Counted from the first letter of the stretch, positions 25,958 through 35,717 are shown. The stretch is DNA of 64,000 nucleotides from Streptomyces sp. Ag109_O5-1 (GCF_003814875.1 NZ_RKQF01000001.1:3658001-3722000), one strand, 5' to 3'. Made by a program: numbers and translations. Notes: a model not told the origin generated them from the letters alone.

Positions 25958-25971
25958 TCGAAGCGCTTCAC
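25958..25971. promoter_or_regulatory. LacI-type operator, copy 2 (imperfect)
   Basis: TCGAAGCGCTTCAC matches the palindrome at 12 of 14 positions. It lies 17 bases before the start codon of the LacI regulator, just ahead of the ribosome-binding site, so the repressor should limit its own expression and possibly that of the GH31 gene downstream. The centres of copies 1 and 2 are 89 bases apart. Confidence 0.7.
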
Positions 25972-25988
25972 AATGCTTGGAGAGCTGG

Positions 25989-27002
25989 ATGGTCACCCTC
26001 GCCGAGGTCGCCCAGCACGCCGGAGTCTCGGCGAGCACGGTGAGCTATGTCCTCAGCGGCAAGCGGTCCATCTCCACCACCACCCGGCAGCGGGTCGAGC
26101 AGAGCATCCGGGAGCTGGGCTACCACCCGAACGCGGGCGCCCGCGCCCTGGCCAGCAGCCGGTCGAACATCATCGCGCTGATGATCCCTCTGCGCACGGA
26201 CATGTACGTGCCGGTGATGATGGAGATCGCCATCGCGGTGGCCACCACGGCCCGCATCCATGGCTACGACGTCCTGCTGCTCACGGGCGAGGAGGGGCCG
26301 GACGCGGTGCGCCGGGTCACCGGCAGCGGGCTCGCCGACGCCATGATCCTGATGGACGTGGAGCTGGAGGACGAACGACTGCCGCTGCTCAGGCAGACCG
26401 ACCAGCCCTCCGTGCTCATCGGCCTGCCCGCCTCCACCTCCGGTCTGACCTGCGTCGATCTCGACTTCGGGGCGACCGGCGCACTGTGTGTGGAGCACCT
26501 CGCGAAGCTCGGTCACCGTGACATCGCTGTCATCGGCGAGGCCCCTGCGGTCTACGAGCGGCACACCGGATTCGCCGAACGCACCCTCGACGGACTGCGG
26601 TCCCGGGCCCGGGAGCTGGGCCTGAGGGTGCTGCACCGGCCGTGCGAGGGCGGGTACGACGCGATGACCGCGACCCTCGCCCGGATCTTCGACGAACGCC
26701 CGGGCACCACGGGCTTCGTCGTCCAGAACGAGTCCGCGGTGGAGCCGCTGCTCGCGCTGCTGCGCCAGCAGGGCCGGGCCGTGCCCGAGGACGTGTCGGT
26801 GGTCGCGATCTGCCCGGACCAGGTCGCCGTCCAGGCCTCGGTGCGGCTGACGTCGGTCGCCATCCCCGCGCAGGAGATGGGCCGGCACGCCGTGGAACAC
26901 CTGGTTGCCAAACTGGACGGCCGGGGCAGTGACGAAGTCGTGCTGATCGCACCCGAGTTGACGGTACGGGCGAGCACGGGACCGGCGCCGGCCGGTTCCT
27001 GA
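25989..27002 (+). CDS. LacI-family transcriptional regulator
   Basis: This 337-residue regulator starts at ATG 25989 with GGAGAG upstream. Residues 2-50 are the helix-turn-helix and hinge (LAEVAQHAGVSASTVSYVL, NAGARALASSRSN); the rest is the periplasmic-binding-protein-like effector domain (for example LAKLGHRDIAVIGEAPAVYE). It probably represses the glycan locus until an oligosaccharide binds. Two operators lie upstream and two more in front of the importer and GH3 genes. The GH31 gene follows after 81 bases on the same strand. The inducer is unknown; a xyloglucan oligosaccharide is an inference. Confidence 0.88.
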   Translation: MVTLAEVAQHAGVSASTVSYVLSGKRSISTTTRQRVEQSIRELGYHPNAGARALASSRSNIIALMIPLRTDMYVPVMMEIAIAVATTARIHGYDVLLLTGEEGPDAVRRVTGSGLADAMILMDVELEDERLPLLRQTDQPSVLIGLPASTSGLTCVDLDFGATGALCVEHLAKLGHRDIAVIGEAPAVYERHTGFAERTLDGLRSRARELGLRVLHRPCEGGYDAMTATLARIFDERPGTTGFVVQNESAVEPLLALLRQQGRAVPEDVSVVAICPDQVAVQASVRLTSVAIPAQEMGRHAVEHLVAKLDGRGSDEVVLIAPELTVRASTGPAPAGS

Positions 27003-27083
27003 ACCGTTTTTCTTCCGGCTCATTTGCAGTGCCCTGGCCTGCCGGGGCACCTCCCTGTCTGCACTCCTTCAGGAGCACCCCCA

Positions 27084-29141
27084 GTGAATCAGCCTGCCGA
27101 AAACCAGTCCCCGGAAGTCCAGCCCAAGGTCAGCCTCGCGCAGTCCTCCCCCACCGTCGGCACGTTCCGTGAGCGGGACGGTGCGCTGGAGTGGAGCGGG
27201 CGCCAGGAGACACTGCGGATCGAGCCGTGGGGGCCGGACGCGGTCCGGGTGCGTGCCCGGCTCGGCGGTCCGGTCCTCGACGGCCTGCCGGGCGCGCTGC
27301 TCGACGAACGCCCGGTCACCGGGTCGACCGTCAAGATCGGTGACGGGGAAGGGTGGCTGACGGTCGGGGACCTGACCGTGGAGGTGTCCGCCGAGGGCCT
27401 GATCCGGTTCCTGCGCACCGACGACCTCACCGAGATCCTCGCCGAGGAACGCGCCCACTTCTGGTGGCCCGGCTCCCGCCTCTACACCGCCGTCGGCAAC
27501 GGCTACCACCGGCTGGAGCAGCGGTTCGCCGCCTACGAGGGCGAGAAGCTGTTCGGCCTGGGCCAGCACCAGCACGGCCGGCTGGACCAGAAGGGCCTGG
27601 TCCTGGACCTGATCCAGCGCAACGCCGAGGTGTCGATCCCGGTCCTGGTCTCCAGCCGCGGCTACACGCTGCTCTGGAACAACCCGGCGATCGGCCGGGT
27701 CGAGCTGGCCGGTAACGGCACCCGCTGGGTGGCGGACTCGGCCCGTCAGCTCGACTACTGGATCACGGCCGGCACTCCGGCGGACGGGCAGCGCAACTAC
27801 AGCGCGGCGACCGGCCGTTCGCCGATGCTGCCGGAGTGGGCGGCGGGCTTCTGGCAGTGCAAGCTGCGCTACCGCACCCAGGACGAACTGCTCGCGGTGG
27901 CAAGGGAGTACAAGCGCCGGGGCCTGCCCATCTCGGCCATCGTCTGCGACTTCTTCCACTGGACCCATCTGGGCGAGTGGAAGTTCGACCCGAAGGAGTG
28001 GCCCGACCCGGCCGCGATGGTCCGCGAACTGGACGAGCTGGGCATCAAGCTGGTGGTGAGCGTCTGGCCTTCGGTGTCCCCGCTGAGCGAGAACCACCCG
28101 GTCATGGAGCAGCGTGGCTACTTCATCGGCACCCAGTACGGCCCGATGGCACACGCCGACTGGCCGGACAAGGAGGTGGCGTCGACCGTCCAGGTGGCCT
28201 TCTACGACGCGACCAACCCGGACGCCCGGGACTACCTCTGGTCGAAGATCAAGGAGAACTACGTCGACCCCTACGGCATCACGGCCTTCTGGCTGGACGC
28301 CTGCGAGCCCGAGCTGAAGCCCGGCTTCCAGGAGAACCTGCGCTACTGGACCGGACCGGGTCTGGAGGTCGGCAACAGCTACCCCGCCGAGAACTCCCGC
28401 ACCTTCTACGAGGGCCTGCGCGCGGAGGGCGAGGAGGAGATCGTCACCCTCAACCGCTCGGCGTGGGCGGGCAGTCAGCGCTACGGCGCCGCGGTGTGGT
28501 CGGGTGACATCCCCACCGACTTCGCCTCGCTGCGCCGCCAGATAGCGGCCGGTCTCAACACCGCGCTGTCCGGCATCCCCTGGTGGAACACGGACATCGG
28601 CGGCTTCCACGGCGGCGACCCGGACGACCCGGCGTACCGGGAGGTGATGGTCCGCTGGTTCCAGTTCGGCGCGCTGTCCCCGCTGATGCGTCTGCACGGC
28701 TTCCGCGAGCCTGGGATGCCGCTGGGCCCGGACATGACCGGCGGCCCGAACGAGGTGTGGTCGTACGGCGAGGAGGCGGGCGCGGTGCTGGAGAAGTACC
28801 TGCGGCTGCGCGAGCGCCTGCGACCCTACGTCCTGGAGGTCATGCGGGAGGCCCATCAGGAGGGCCTGCCGGCGATGCGGCCGCTGTTCCTGGAGTTCCC
28901 GCAGGACCAGGCGGCCTGGACGGTCGACGACGCGTATCTGTTCGGCCGGGACCTCCTTGTGGCCCCTGTACTGACGGCGGGTGCGACGGCCCGGACGACG
29001 TATCTGCCGGCGGGCGCCCGGTGGACGGACGCCTGGACGGGCGAGTCGTACGAGGGGGGTACGGCGGTGACGGTGGACGCGCCGCTGGATCGTATTCCGC
29101 TGTTCCTGCGGGACGGCGCGAAACTGCCGGTGACGGAGTAG
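27084..29141 (+). CDS. GH31 alpha-glycosidase, alpha-xylosidase type
   Basis: This 685-residue protein starts at GTG 27084 with AGGAGC upstream. The family 31 nucleophile region is AFWLDACEPELKPGF (Asp405), in the W-x-D-x-x-E-P form that I associate with alpha-xylosidases of xyloglucan loci. Other GH31 blocks are ISAIVCDFFHWTHLGEWKF, GIPWWNTDIGGFHGGD and PLMRLHGFREP. An N-terminal beta-sandwich (about 10-210) precedes the barrel and a beta domain follows. It has no signal peptide, so it should act in the cytoplasm, removing alpha-xylosyl units from imported oligosaccharides. Alpha-glucosidase activity remains possible. Confidence 0.82.
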   Translation: MNQPAENQSPEVQPKVSLAQSSPTVGTFRERDGALEWSGRQETLRIEPWGPDAVRVRARLGGPVLDGLPGALLDERPVTGSTVKIGDGEGWLTVGDLTVEVSAEGLIRFLRTDDLTEILAEERAHFWWPGSRLYTAVGNGYHRLEQRFAAYEGEKLFGLGQHQHGRLDQKGLVLDLIQRNAEVSIPVLVSSRGYTLLWNNPAIGRVELAGNGTRWVADSARQLDYWITAGTPADGQRNYSAATGRSPMLPEWAAGFWQCKLRYRTQDELLAVAREYKRRGLPISAIVCDFFHWTHLGEWKFDPKEWPDPAAMVRELDELGIKLVVSVWPSVSPLSENHPVMEQRGYFIGTQYGPMAHADWPDKEVASTVQVAFYDATNPDARDYLWSKIKENYVDPYGITAFWLDACEPELKPGFQENLRYWTGPGLEVGNSYPAENSRTFYEGLRAEGEEEIVTLNRSAWAGSQRYGAAVWSGDIPTDFASLRRQIAAGLNTALSGIPWWNTDIGGFHGGDPDDPAYREVMVRWFQFGALSPLMRLHGFREPGMPLGPDMTGGPNEVWSYGEEAGAVLEKYLRLRERLRPYVLEVMREAHQEGLPAMRPLFLEFPQDQAAWTVDDAYLFGRDLLVAPVLTAGATARTTYLPAGARWTDAWTGESYEGGTAVTVDAPLDRIPLFLRDGAKLPVTE

Positions 29142-29238
29142 CCACGGCGGGTTGCGGTTACCAGTCGGTAAATGTCTCAACTCGGCGGTGTGGTCGGGCA
29201 GTTGGAGGGGGTAGTCAGTATCCCCTCCCCTGTCCCCC

Positions 29239-30444
29239 ATGAAGGGATCCGCTGCCGTGTCCTCCGGCCCGCTCTCGCTCACGCTCGCGAACGCCCTCCT
29301 GAGACCCGCCTCCCGCTCGCGCCGCACGCCCGACCAAGCCTTCGACCGGCTGCTCGACGCGGCCGGGCGGACGGAGGGCGACGAGCAATTCGTCGACGAC
29401 TTCCGGTTCCTGCTGCGATGTTGGTCGGGCGCCGAGCACCTCACCCCGGTCGGCTGGCTGTCCGCGCGCGGACACGTCGGCCGCCATCTCGCCAACCGGG
29501 CCCGTATCCGCCGGCTGCTCGCCGAGCACCCCGGGATCGAGCGGGAACCGATCGAGCGTCCGGTGTTCGTGGTGGGCCTGCCCCGCACCGCCACCACGCT
29601 CACGCACAGTGTGCTGTCACTCTCCGCGGACCACCGCTGTCCGCTGCTCTGGGAGTTACTGACCCCGGACCTCGAACCCGGTTCCGAGGAAAGGCAGAAG
29701 GCGATCGCGACCGCCCGTCGCCTGGCCGGCGGGATCAACCTGTTCGCCCCGCGCTTCCGGCACATCCACGCCCTGCGCCCCGAGGGCCCGGAGGAGTGCA
29801 CCTTCGCGCTGCCGCACACGGTGATGCCGCTGTCCCAGGCCGTCATCCCCGAGTACCTGCCCTGGCACGAGACCCGTGACTTCGAGGCCGACTACCGCTA
29901 CCTCAAGCAGATCTACCAGGTGCTCCAGTACGGCCGGCCGCGCCGCCGCTGGGTGCTGAAGTCCCCGCTGCACCTGGAGAACCTGGACGCGCTGCGCACG
30001 GTGTTCCCGGATGCCACGATCGTGTGGACGCACCGCGATCCGGCCACCGCCGTGGCCTCGTTCTGCAGCCTGGTCGAGCACGGCATGGCGGTGAACACCC
30101 GCCCCCTCGACCTGAATTGGATAGGCGCCACCTGGCTGGAGCTGCTGGCCCGCTCGGCGTCCCGCGGCCTCGCCGCCCGTGCGGCCGTCCCCCGCGAGTC
30201 CCTCGTCGACGTGCCGTACTCCTGGCTGGGCTCCGACCCGGCCGCGGGCGCCCCGAAGCTCTACGCGGCCGTGGGCGCCCGCTGGACCCAGGCCGACGCG
30301 GCCCGCCTCTCCGCCGTCGCCGCCCGCCCCAAGGGCACTCGCGTCCACTCCTACGACCTGGCCCGCTACGGCCTGACCCGTGCCGACGTCGACACGGCCT
30401 TCGCCGACTACAACGCGCTGCGCGCGGAGGTCGACCGGGCCTGA
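29239..30444 (+). CDS. Sulfotransferase family protein
   Basis: This 401-residue protein is likely to transfer sulfate from PAPS to an acceptor. FVVGLPRTATTLTH (about residue 115) is the 5'-phosphosulfate-binding loop; TIVWTHRDPATAVASF near residue 258-273 is the 3'-phosphate-binding segment. It has no signal peptide or membrane segment. It follows the GH31 gene by 97 bases on the same strand and ends in a strong hairpin. Its acceptor is unknown, and a link to glycan breakdown is not obvious. A GTG 18 bases downstream is another possible start. Confidence 0.75.
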   Translation: MKGSAAVSSGPLSLTLANALLRPASRSRRTPDQAFDRLLDAAGRTEGDEQFVDDFRFLLRCWSGAEHLTPVGWLSARGHVGRHLANRARIRRLLAEHPGIEREPIERPVFVVGLPRTATTLTHSVLSLSADHRCPLLWELLTPDLEPGSEERQKAIATARRLAGGINLFAPRFRHIHALRPEGPEECTFALPHTVMPLSQAVIPEYLPWHETRDFEADYRYLKQIYQVLQYGRPRRRWVLKSPLHLENLDALRTVFPDATIVWTHRDPATAVASFCSLVEHGMAVNTRPLDLNWIGATWLELLARSASRGLAARAAVPRESLVDVPYSWLGSDPAAGAPKLYAAVGARWTQADAARLSAVAARPKGTRVHSYDLARYGLTRADVDTAFADYNALRAEVDRA

Positions 30445-30452
30445 CCGCGAGG

Positions 30453-30485
30453 GGGTCGGCCCCGCACCGCACGCGGGGCCGACCC
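30453..30485. terminator. Strong bidirectional hairpin terminator
   Basis: GGGTCGGCCCCGC pairs perfectly with GCGGGGCCGACCC (13 bp) around a 7-base loop. It occupies the 46-base gap between the convergent sulfotransferase and GH12 genes, so it can end both transcripts. It has no T-run, as usual in this GC range. Confidence 0.75.
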
Positions 30486-30490
30486 GTTGC

Positions 30491-31204
30491 TCAACTGCTG
30501 CTCACGCTCTCGCTGTTGACCGTGAAGTTCAGCCCGCCCGACGAGGACGTGATCTCGAAGCCGAACTGGAAGTCACCGATGGTGACGTTCCCGAACCAGC
30601 CCTTGGTGTCCTTGATCCACTTCAGGATCGGGAGCACGTTGACGGTGCCGGAGGACGAGTTCGAGGTGCGCACGAACGAGAAGACGTCGTTCGAGCCGTT
30701 GTTGCCCTTGTAGACGGTCCAGGTGTGGCCGCCCAGGGTCAGCGTGCCCTGCGAGGTGCCGAGGGGGCCGACGGCACCGGTGTAGTTCATCCAGAGCATG
30801 ATCTCGTACTTGTGGCCCGTGTCCCAGATGTCGTACGACGTGTTGTACGCGCCGGACGACGGAACCGTGACGTTGTAGCTGCTGGAGAGCGAGGACAGCG
30901 AGGTGATCGACTTGCTGATCACCGCCTTGGCGTCGGGGTAGGACTTGATGCCGCCGGTGTTGGGGTGGTTGGCCCAGACCCCCCAGTTGGTGCCGGAGTT
31001 GGCCCAGATGCACTGGCTGCCGGCGCCGGAGCCCCAGATGTTGTTGTAGAGGGTGTAGCCGTTCAGCGTGGTGTTGCCCCACTGGTCGCAGGAGCTCCAG
31101 ACGGCGGCCGAGGCCGGGGCGGAGGCGAGGCCGACGGTGGCACCGAGGGCGAGCGCGGGGGCGATCAGGGCCTTGGCGACCCTGCGGAGCGTGCGTGTTG
31201 CCAT
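30491..31204 (-). CDS. Secreted GH12 endo-beta-1,4-glucanase/xyloglucanase
   Basis: This 237-residue enzyme starts at an ATG with GGAAGGGA upstream. Residues 1-33 are a signal peptide ending SAPASA. The mature part is one GH12 domain (VWSSCDQWGNTTLNGYTLYN). The nucleophile Glu134 lies in YEIMLWMN and the acid/base Glu217 in FGFEIT. It cuts beta-1,4-glucan backbones outside the cell; several GH12 members prefer xyloglucan, which suits this locus. It is the last gene of the minus-strand series GH42-GH95-GH12, 34 bases after the GH95 stop. Confidence 0.88.
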   Translation of the reverse strand: MATRTLRRVAKALIAPALALGATVGLASAPASAAVWSSCDQWGNTTLNGYTLYNNIWGSGAGSQCIWANSGTNWGVWANHPNTGGIKSYPDAKAVISKSITSLSSLSSSYNVTVPSSGAYNTSYDIWDTGHKYEIMLWMNYTGAVGPLGTSQGTLTLGGHTWTVYKGNNGSNDVFSFVRTSNSSSGTVNVLPILKWIKDTKGWFGNVTIGDFQFGFEITSSSGGLNFTVNSESVSSS

Positions 31205-31238
31205 GGTGTCCCTTCCATGGGTGGGGGAATTGCGGTGG

Positions 31239-33452
31239 CTACCACGCCCCCGGGCTGAGGACGTGGTCTTCTCCGGCGACGAGGTCGAGCGGCTGCACGC
31301 CGGAGGAAGTCCACAGGTCGATGCGGAGCGTCCGGGACGGCTTCAGGACGGCCTGCGCACCGTCGGGGGTCCAGGAGAGGTCGAGTTCGGCTCCGAAGCG
31401 GGTGCGGATGCCGTGGAGGCGCCCCTGTGCGAGGGCGGCCGGGAGCGCGGGGAGCAGGACCAGGCGGTCCGGGGTCGACTGGACGAGGGCTTCGATCAGT
31501 ACGGCGGGCAGGGTGTGGGCGGCGTCGGCGTTGTAGACGTTGCGGTTCGGGTAGTGGGCGCTCATCAGGGAGGCGTGGAAGAAGTCGCCGTCCAGGACCT
31601 GGCCGAGGGCGGCGGCGACCCGGTCGCCGTCCCGCAGCCGGGCCGCGATGAGCGCGTGGTGCAGGTGCCCGTGGGCCGAGTCGTTCTCGGCGCCCCGCAG
31701 TTCGAGCGCGCGGTGGGCGGCGGCCGCGAGCTCGGGGGTGTCGTACGGGGTGATCTCGTCGAGCGGCCAGACGCCGTAGAGGTGGCTGAGGTGGCGGTGG
31801 TCGTAGGTGTCGTCGAGACCGGGCCAGGCCCACTCGGCGAGCGCGCCGTCGGCGTTGACCCGGTGCGGGGGCAGCCGGTCGGCCAGGGCGCGCCAGCGGT
31901 CGGCGTCGGGTCCTGGGTGGTAGTCGGCGGCCGTGCGCAGGGCGTGCCGGGCGGCGGAGAGGTCCATCGCCGCGTTGATCGCGCCCCAGCTCGCGTCGGC
32001 GGGCCGGTTCTCGGGCGAGTAGGAAGGGACGACGACCAGGTGCCCGTCGGCGTCGGTCCGGGTGAGGAAGTCCTCGTAGAACGCGGCGACCTCGGCGAGC
32101 GCCGCCGCCGTCCGCGGATCGCGCTCGCCGCGGATCTCGTCGTGGTCGACGAGCGGCTTGAGCAGCCAGTCGGCGCCGGCCGTCCACAGATGCAGGGGGT
32201 ACTCACGGCTGAAGTGGTACGACAGCCCGGACTCGCCGTCGCTGTGCGCGGGCGCGACCGCGCCGCGGGCGCCGAACACCGCACGGGCGTTCTCCCGCCA
32301 GTCGCCCAGCTGACGCTGGACCAGAGCGGCGCAGGCAGCGCTGACCTCGGGGAGCGCTGCGGCGGCCGCGGAGGCCGTCTGGAGGTTGACGTTGGCGTCG
32401 TTGGTGAAGGCGCCGGACCAGGCGGTGTCCCAGTCGCCGGTCCACAGCCCGGTCAGGCGGGGTGGGTTGAGGCCGGAGGCGGAGAGCAGGTGGTAGCGGC
32501 CGGCGGCGAAGAGCCGCTCCAGCAGGGCGGCCTTGGCCGGCTGCTGGAGCAACTCGGAGCCCGATAGCGCGCGTTCGGCCGGTGCGGCGGCCAGGTCGAG
32601 GGTGACACGGGTGTAGGCGGCGCGGTGCGTGTCGAGGTGGCGGGCGAGGAGGGTGTCGTACGACCGCCCGTACGACCTTTCGTCCGCGAGCAGTTCGCGC
32701 AGCTCCCGTGCCTCGGCGGCCACGTCGAGTTCGCCGGTGTGGCGGCGGACGCGTGTCAGGAGGAGGACGGTGGACACACCGGTGACCCGGACTCCCGGCG
32801 GGACGAGTTCGGTGGTGCCGCCGGTGACCGCGACGAGGGTGACACCGGTGTAGGCGCGGTCGCTGCCCGGGTAGCGGGCACGGAGGGCGAGCAGGGCACC
32901 CTCGGGGGTGCGGAGGGCGCCGTGACCGACGCCCAAGGCCTGTGGGGCGCCGGGGAGTCGGTGATCGAGGGAGATGTCGAGGTCGGCGGTGGTGCTGATC
33001 CGCTGCACGATCACGTCGTCCGCGCGGGAGACGAAGACCTGGCTGGTCCGGTCGGCGGTGGTGGCGGTGACCTCGCCGGTGGTGAAGTCGACGCTTCGGC
33101 GGTAGCCGTCGGTGCCGCCGGCCGGCGTGCGTCGCACCCGCGTCTGGAAGGCGGGGTGGAAGGGCTGGACCCACTGGAGGGGGCGGCCGTCGGTGAAACC
33201 CTCGGCGGCCTTCAGGTCCCCGGCGAGCAACCGGTCCTGGATGTCCGCGAGTTCTGCCGCCAGGCGTGGCGGACGGGCGTGTTCGCCGCCGTTCGGGCGG
33301 ACCAGGGTGTGATGAGTGACGATGACACGGTCGTCGTTCGGATCGCCGAACACGAGGGCGCCATGGCGGCCGTTGCCGCTGAGGAAGGCGTCCTCCCAGC
33401 GGGCGGCCGGGGCGGGTTCCCAGGTGCCGTGGACAGGGCCGGTGGTGGTCAT
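31239..33452 (-). CDS. GH95 alpha-L-fucosidase (or alpha-L-galactosidase)
   Basis: This 737-residue protein is in the usual size range of GH95. Recognisable blocks are RWEDAFLSGNGRHGALVFGD at the N-terminal beta domain, GAFTNDANVNLQTASA (the Asn/Asp pair near the catalytic centre), VVVPSYSPENRP with the conserved Glu, and HRHLSHLYGVWPLDEI. It has no signal peptide, so it works on imported sugars, removing terminal alpha-1,2-fucose or L-galactose as on xyloglucan side chains. Its ATG overlaps the GH42 stop (ATGA), so the two are translationally coupled. Confidence 0.85.
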   Translation of the reverse strand: MTTTGPVHGTWEPAPAARWEDAFLSGNGRHGALVFGDPNDDRVIVTHHTLVRPNGGEHARPPRLAAELADIQDRLLAGDLKAAEGFTDGRPLQWVQPFHPAFQTRVRRTPAGGTDGYRRSVDFTTGEVTATTADRTSQVFVSRADDVIVQRISTTADLDISLDHRLPGAPQALGVGHGALRTPEGALLALRARYPGSDRAYTGVTLVAVTGGTTELVPPGVRVTGVSTVLLLTRVRRHTGELDVAAEARELRELLADERSYGRSYDTLLARHLDTHRAAYTRVTLDLAAAPAERALSGSELLQQPAKAALLERLFAAGRYHLLSASGLNPPRLTGLWTGDWDTAWSGAFTNDANVNLQTASAAAAALPEVSAACAALVQRQLGDWRENARAVFGARGAVAPAHSDGESGLSYHFSREYPLHLWTAGADWLLKPLVDHDEIRGERDPRTAAALAEVAAFYEDFLTRTDADGHLVVVPSYSPENRPADASWGAINAAMDLSAARHALRTAADYHPGPDADRWRALADRLPPHRVNADGALAEWAWPGLDDTYDHRHLSHLYGVWPLDEITPYDTPELAAAAHRALELRGAENDSAHGHLHHALIAARLRDGDRVAAALGQVLDGDFFHASLMSAHYPNRNVYNADAAHTLPAVLIEALVQSTPDRLVLLPALPAALAQGRLHGIRTRFGAELDLSWTPDGAQAVLKPSRTLRIDLWTSSGVQPLDLVAGEDHVLSPGAW

Positions 33453-35455
33453 GGCAGCTCCGATGATCGTCGTGGCTTCAGCACCGCCACTCCGTACCGG
33501 CTGAGAACGATCTCGTCAATCAGGGTGGAGTCGGTCAGCAGGTCCCTGTGCGTACCGGGCACGGGGACCTTCACCTCCTCGCGCGCATGGTTGAAGAGGA
33601 ACAGCAGCTCACCCCGGCGGACCGCCTCAACGCTGGTGGGCAGCCCATCGAGGACCGGGCGGACCCCGGCCCCGGCGGCGATCCCGGCGACCAGCTCGCG
33701 CAGCGCGGCCGGTTCCGGGAGCGTGGAGACGTACCAGGCGCGCCCGTTGCGCAGTACGGCGGGCAGGCCGTCGAGTTCGCCGCCCCGGTAGGGCACCGTC
33801 TCACAGACGCCGGGCGCGGCCTCGATCTCCTCCGACCACAGGGTCCCGCGGAAGCCCTCGCACTCGACGGACTCCCCCGCGTCCAGCGGCCACCACTCGT
33901 GCAGGGTGCGGATCCCGAACAGCTCGCGCAGCCGGGCGTCCATGCCGCCGGGGCGGATCCGGTCGTCCTCGTCTGCGATGCCGGTCAGGAAGCCGCTGAC
34001 GAGGGTTCCGCCGCCGCGGACGTAGGCGAGGAGGTTGTCGACGGCGGCGTCGGTGAGGAGGTAGAGCTGGGGGACGACCACCAGCTTGTAGGAGAACAGG
34101 TCGTGTTCGGGGTGGGCGAAGTCGGTGGTGAGGTTCGCCTCCCAGAGGGCGCGGTGCCAGGCGTGCAGGACGTCGGGGAGGTCCACCTCCGTCGAGAGCC
34201 GGCCTTCGTGGGCGCCGGCCCACCAGGAGTGCCAGTCGTGGAGGACGGCGACGTCGGCTCCGATGTGATGATCAGTCACCTCTGCACTGATGCAGGCGAG
34301 TTCGGCACCGAGCTGCCTGACCTCCTGGTATGTGCGGCCCTCCTCCCCCGCGTGGCCGACCATTCCGGAGTGGAACTTCTCCGCGCCCTGCCTCGACTGC
34401 CGCCACTGGAAGTAGCAGACGGCGTCGGCGCCCCGGGCCACGGCCTGGAGGGACCACTGGCGGTTGAGGCCGCGGGGCTTGGGGTGGTTCACCCCGCGCC
34501 AGTTGACCGGTCCGGCGGCCTGCTCCATGAGCATCCAGGGGCCGCGCGCCTGGGAGCGGGTGAGGTCGTGGACGAGCGCGCCGTGCTGCGCGCCCAGGGG
34601 ATCCCGCGGGTCGGGGTAGAGGTCGACGGAGACGACGTCCTCCTCGGCGGCCCAGCGCCAGGCGTCCTGGCCGATCCAGAGCGGCATGAAATTGGTGGTC
34701 ACCGGGATGTGCGGGGTGTGCCGGGCGACGATGTCCCGTTCGGCCTGGTAGCACTCCAGGAGCATGTCGGAGGTGAAGCGGCGGAAGTCCAGCACCTGGG
34801 TGGGGTTCTTCAGGTAGTGGGCGTGGCGCGGGGGCAGGATGCCGTCCCAGGTGTCGTATCCCTGGCTCCAGAAGGCGGTCCCCCAGGCGGTGTTGAGGGC
34901 GTCGAGGGTCCCGTAGCGCTCGCGCAGCCAGCGCCGGAAGGCGGCGGCTGCTTCGTCTCCGTGGTCGAAGGTGCAGTACTCGTTGTTGATGTGCCACATG
35001 GTGAGGGCGGGGTGGCCGCCGTAGCGGGCGGCGAGGTCCTCGGTGATGGCGGCGGCGTAGCGGCGGTAGGTGGCGCTGGAGTGCGAGAAGTGCTGGCGGC
35101 CGCCCCACCACTCGGTGCGGCCGTCTGCGTCCCTGGGCAGCGTGTCCGGGTGCAGCCGCCCCAGCCACGGCGGCGGGGAGGAGGTCGGGGTGGCGAGGAC
35201 GACCCCGATGCGGTTCTCGTGCATCAGGTCCATCAGCCGGTCCAGCCAGCCGAAGTCCCGTTCTCCCGGCTGGGGTTCGAGCTTCGCCCAGGAGAAAACG
35301 CCCATGGTCACGGAGTTGACGTGGGCGGCCTTCATCAGCCGGACGTCCTCGTGCCAGGTCTCCTCGGGCCACTGCTCGGGGTTGTAGTCGCCGCCGAAGA
35401 GGATGCGGCCGCGGGTGGCGTCGGAGAGCCTCGGTGGTCTTTTCTCAGCGGTCAT
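33449..35455 (-). CDS. GH42 beta-galactosidase
   Basis: This 668-residue protein is read from ATG 35455, which overlaps the stop of the GH74 remnant. A longer reading is open upstream but runs through the mobile-element remnant. Motifs are GGDYNPEQWPEETW at the start, acid/base Glu159 in MWHINNEYCTF, and nucleophile Glu311 in WMLMEQAAGPVNW, followed by the trimerisation-type domain and a C-terminal beta domain. It has no signal peptide. It probably removes beta-galactose from xyloglucan oligosaccharides after alpha-fucosidase action. It is coupled to GH95 downstream. Confidence 0.9.
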   Translation of the reverse strand: MTAEKRPPRLSDATRGRILFGGDYNPEQWPEETWHEDVRLMKAAHVNSVTMGVFSWAKLEPQPGERDFGWLDRLMDLMHENRIGVVLATPTSSPPPWLGRLHPDTLPRDADGRTEWWGGRQHFSHSSATYRRYAAAITEDLAARYGGHPALTMWHINNEYCTFDHGDEAAAAFRRWLRERYGTLDALNTAWGTAFWSQGYDTWDGILPPRHAHYLKNPTQVLDFRRFTSDMLLECYQAERDIVARHTPHIPVTTNFMPLWIGQDAWRWAAEEDVVSVDLYPDPRDPLGAQHGALVHDLTRSQARGPWMLMEQAAGPVNWRGVNHPKPRGLNRQWSLQAVARGADAVCYFQWRQSRQGAEKFHSGMVGHAGEEGRTYQEVRQLGAELACISAEVTDHHIGADVAVLHDWHSWWAGAHEGRLSTEVDLPDVLHAWHRALWEANLTTDFAHPEHDLFSYKLVVVPQLYLLTDAAVDNLLAYVRGGGTLVSGFLTGIADEDDRIRPGGMDARLRELFGIRTLHEWWPLDAGESVECEGFRGTLWSEEIEAAPGVCETVPYRGGELDGLPAVLRNGRAWYVSTLPEPAALRELVAGIAAGAGVRPVLDGLPTSVEAVRRGELLFLFNHAREEVKVPVPGTHRDLLTDSTLIDEIVLSRYGVAVLKPRRSSELP

Positions 35456-35562
35456 CGGGCCGGCTCCCCGTACTGGATGCCGCGCCCGTTGGTGGCCAGG
35501 TAGACCCGCCCGTACACACGCGGGTCGCCGGTGACGGCCTGCCCGGTCCGGCCCCACTGGTG
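35452..35562 (-). pseudogene. C-terminal stub of a GH74 xyloglucanase
   Basis: The 36 codons HQWGRTGQAVTGDPRVYGRV... to ...GRGIQYGEPAR match the very end of GH74 endo-xyloglucanases (the last repeat of the seven-bladed propellers, with GDPRVYGRVYLATNGRGI). The stop TGA overlaps the start of the GH42 gene (ATGA), so the full gene was once coupled to GH42. Beyond about 35571 the frame no longer resembles GH74 and TnpB-related DNA follows. Catalytic aspartates lie in the lost part. Confidence 0.75.
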
Positions 35563-35717
35563 AGTTCGCACCTGTTGCCGGTTTGCGCTGTCCTGGCGTT
35601 TTCTGGTGTACACGGCTGAGTCCTTCTGTCGCAGCGCTGCCTTGGGAAACGAGAGTTCCTCTGCCGAACGCGTGACCTGCGCGAAAGCTGATCGTCGGGA
35701 GGGACGAAAACATCTTC

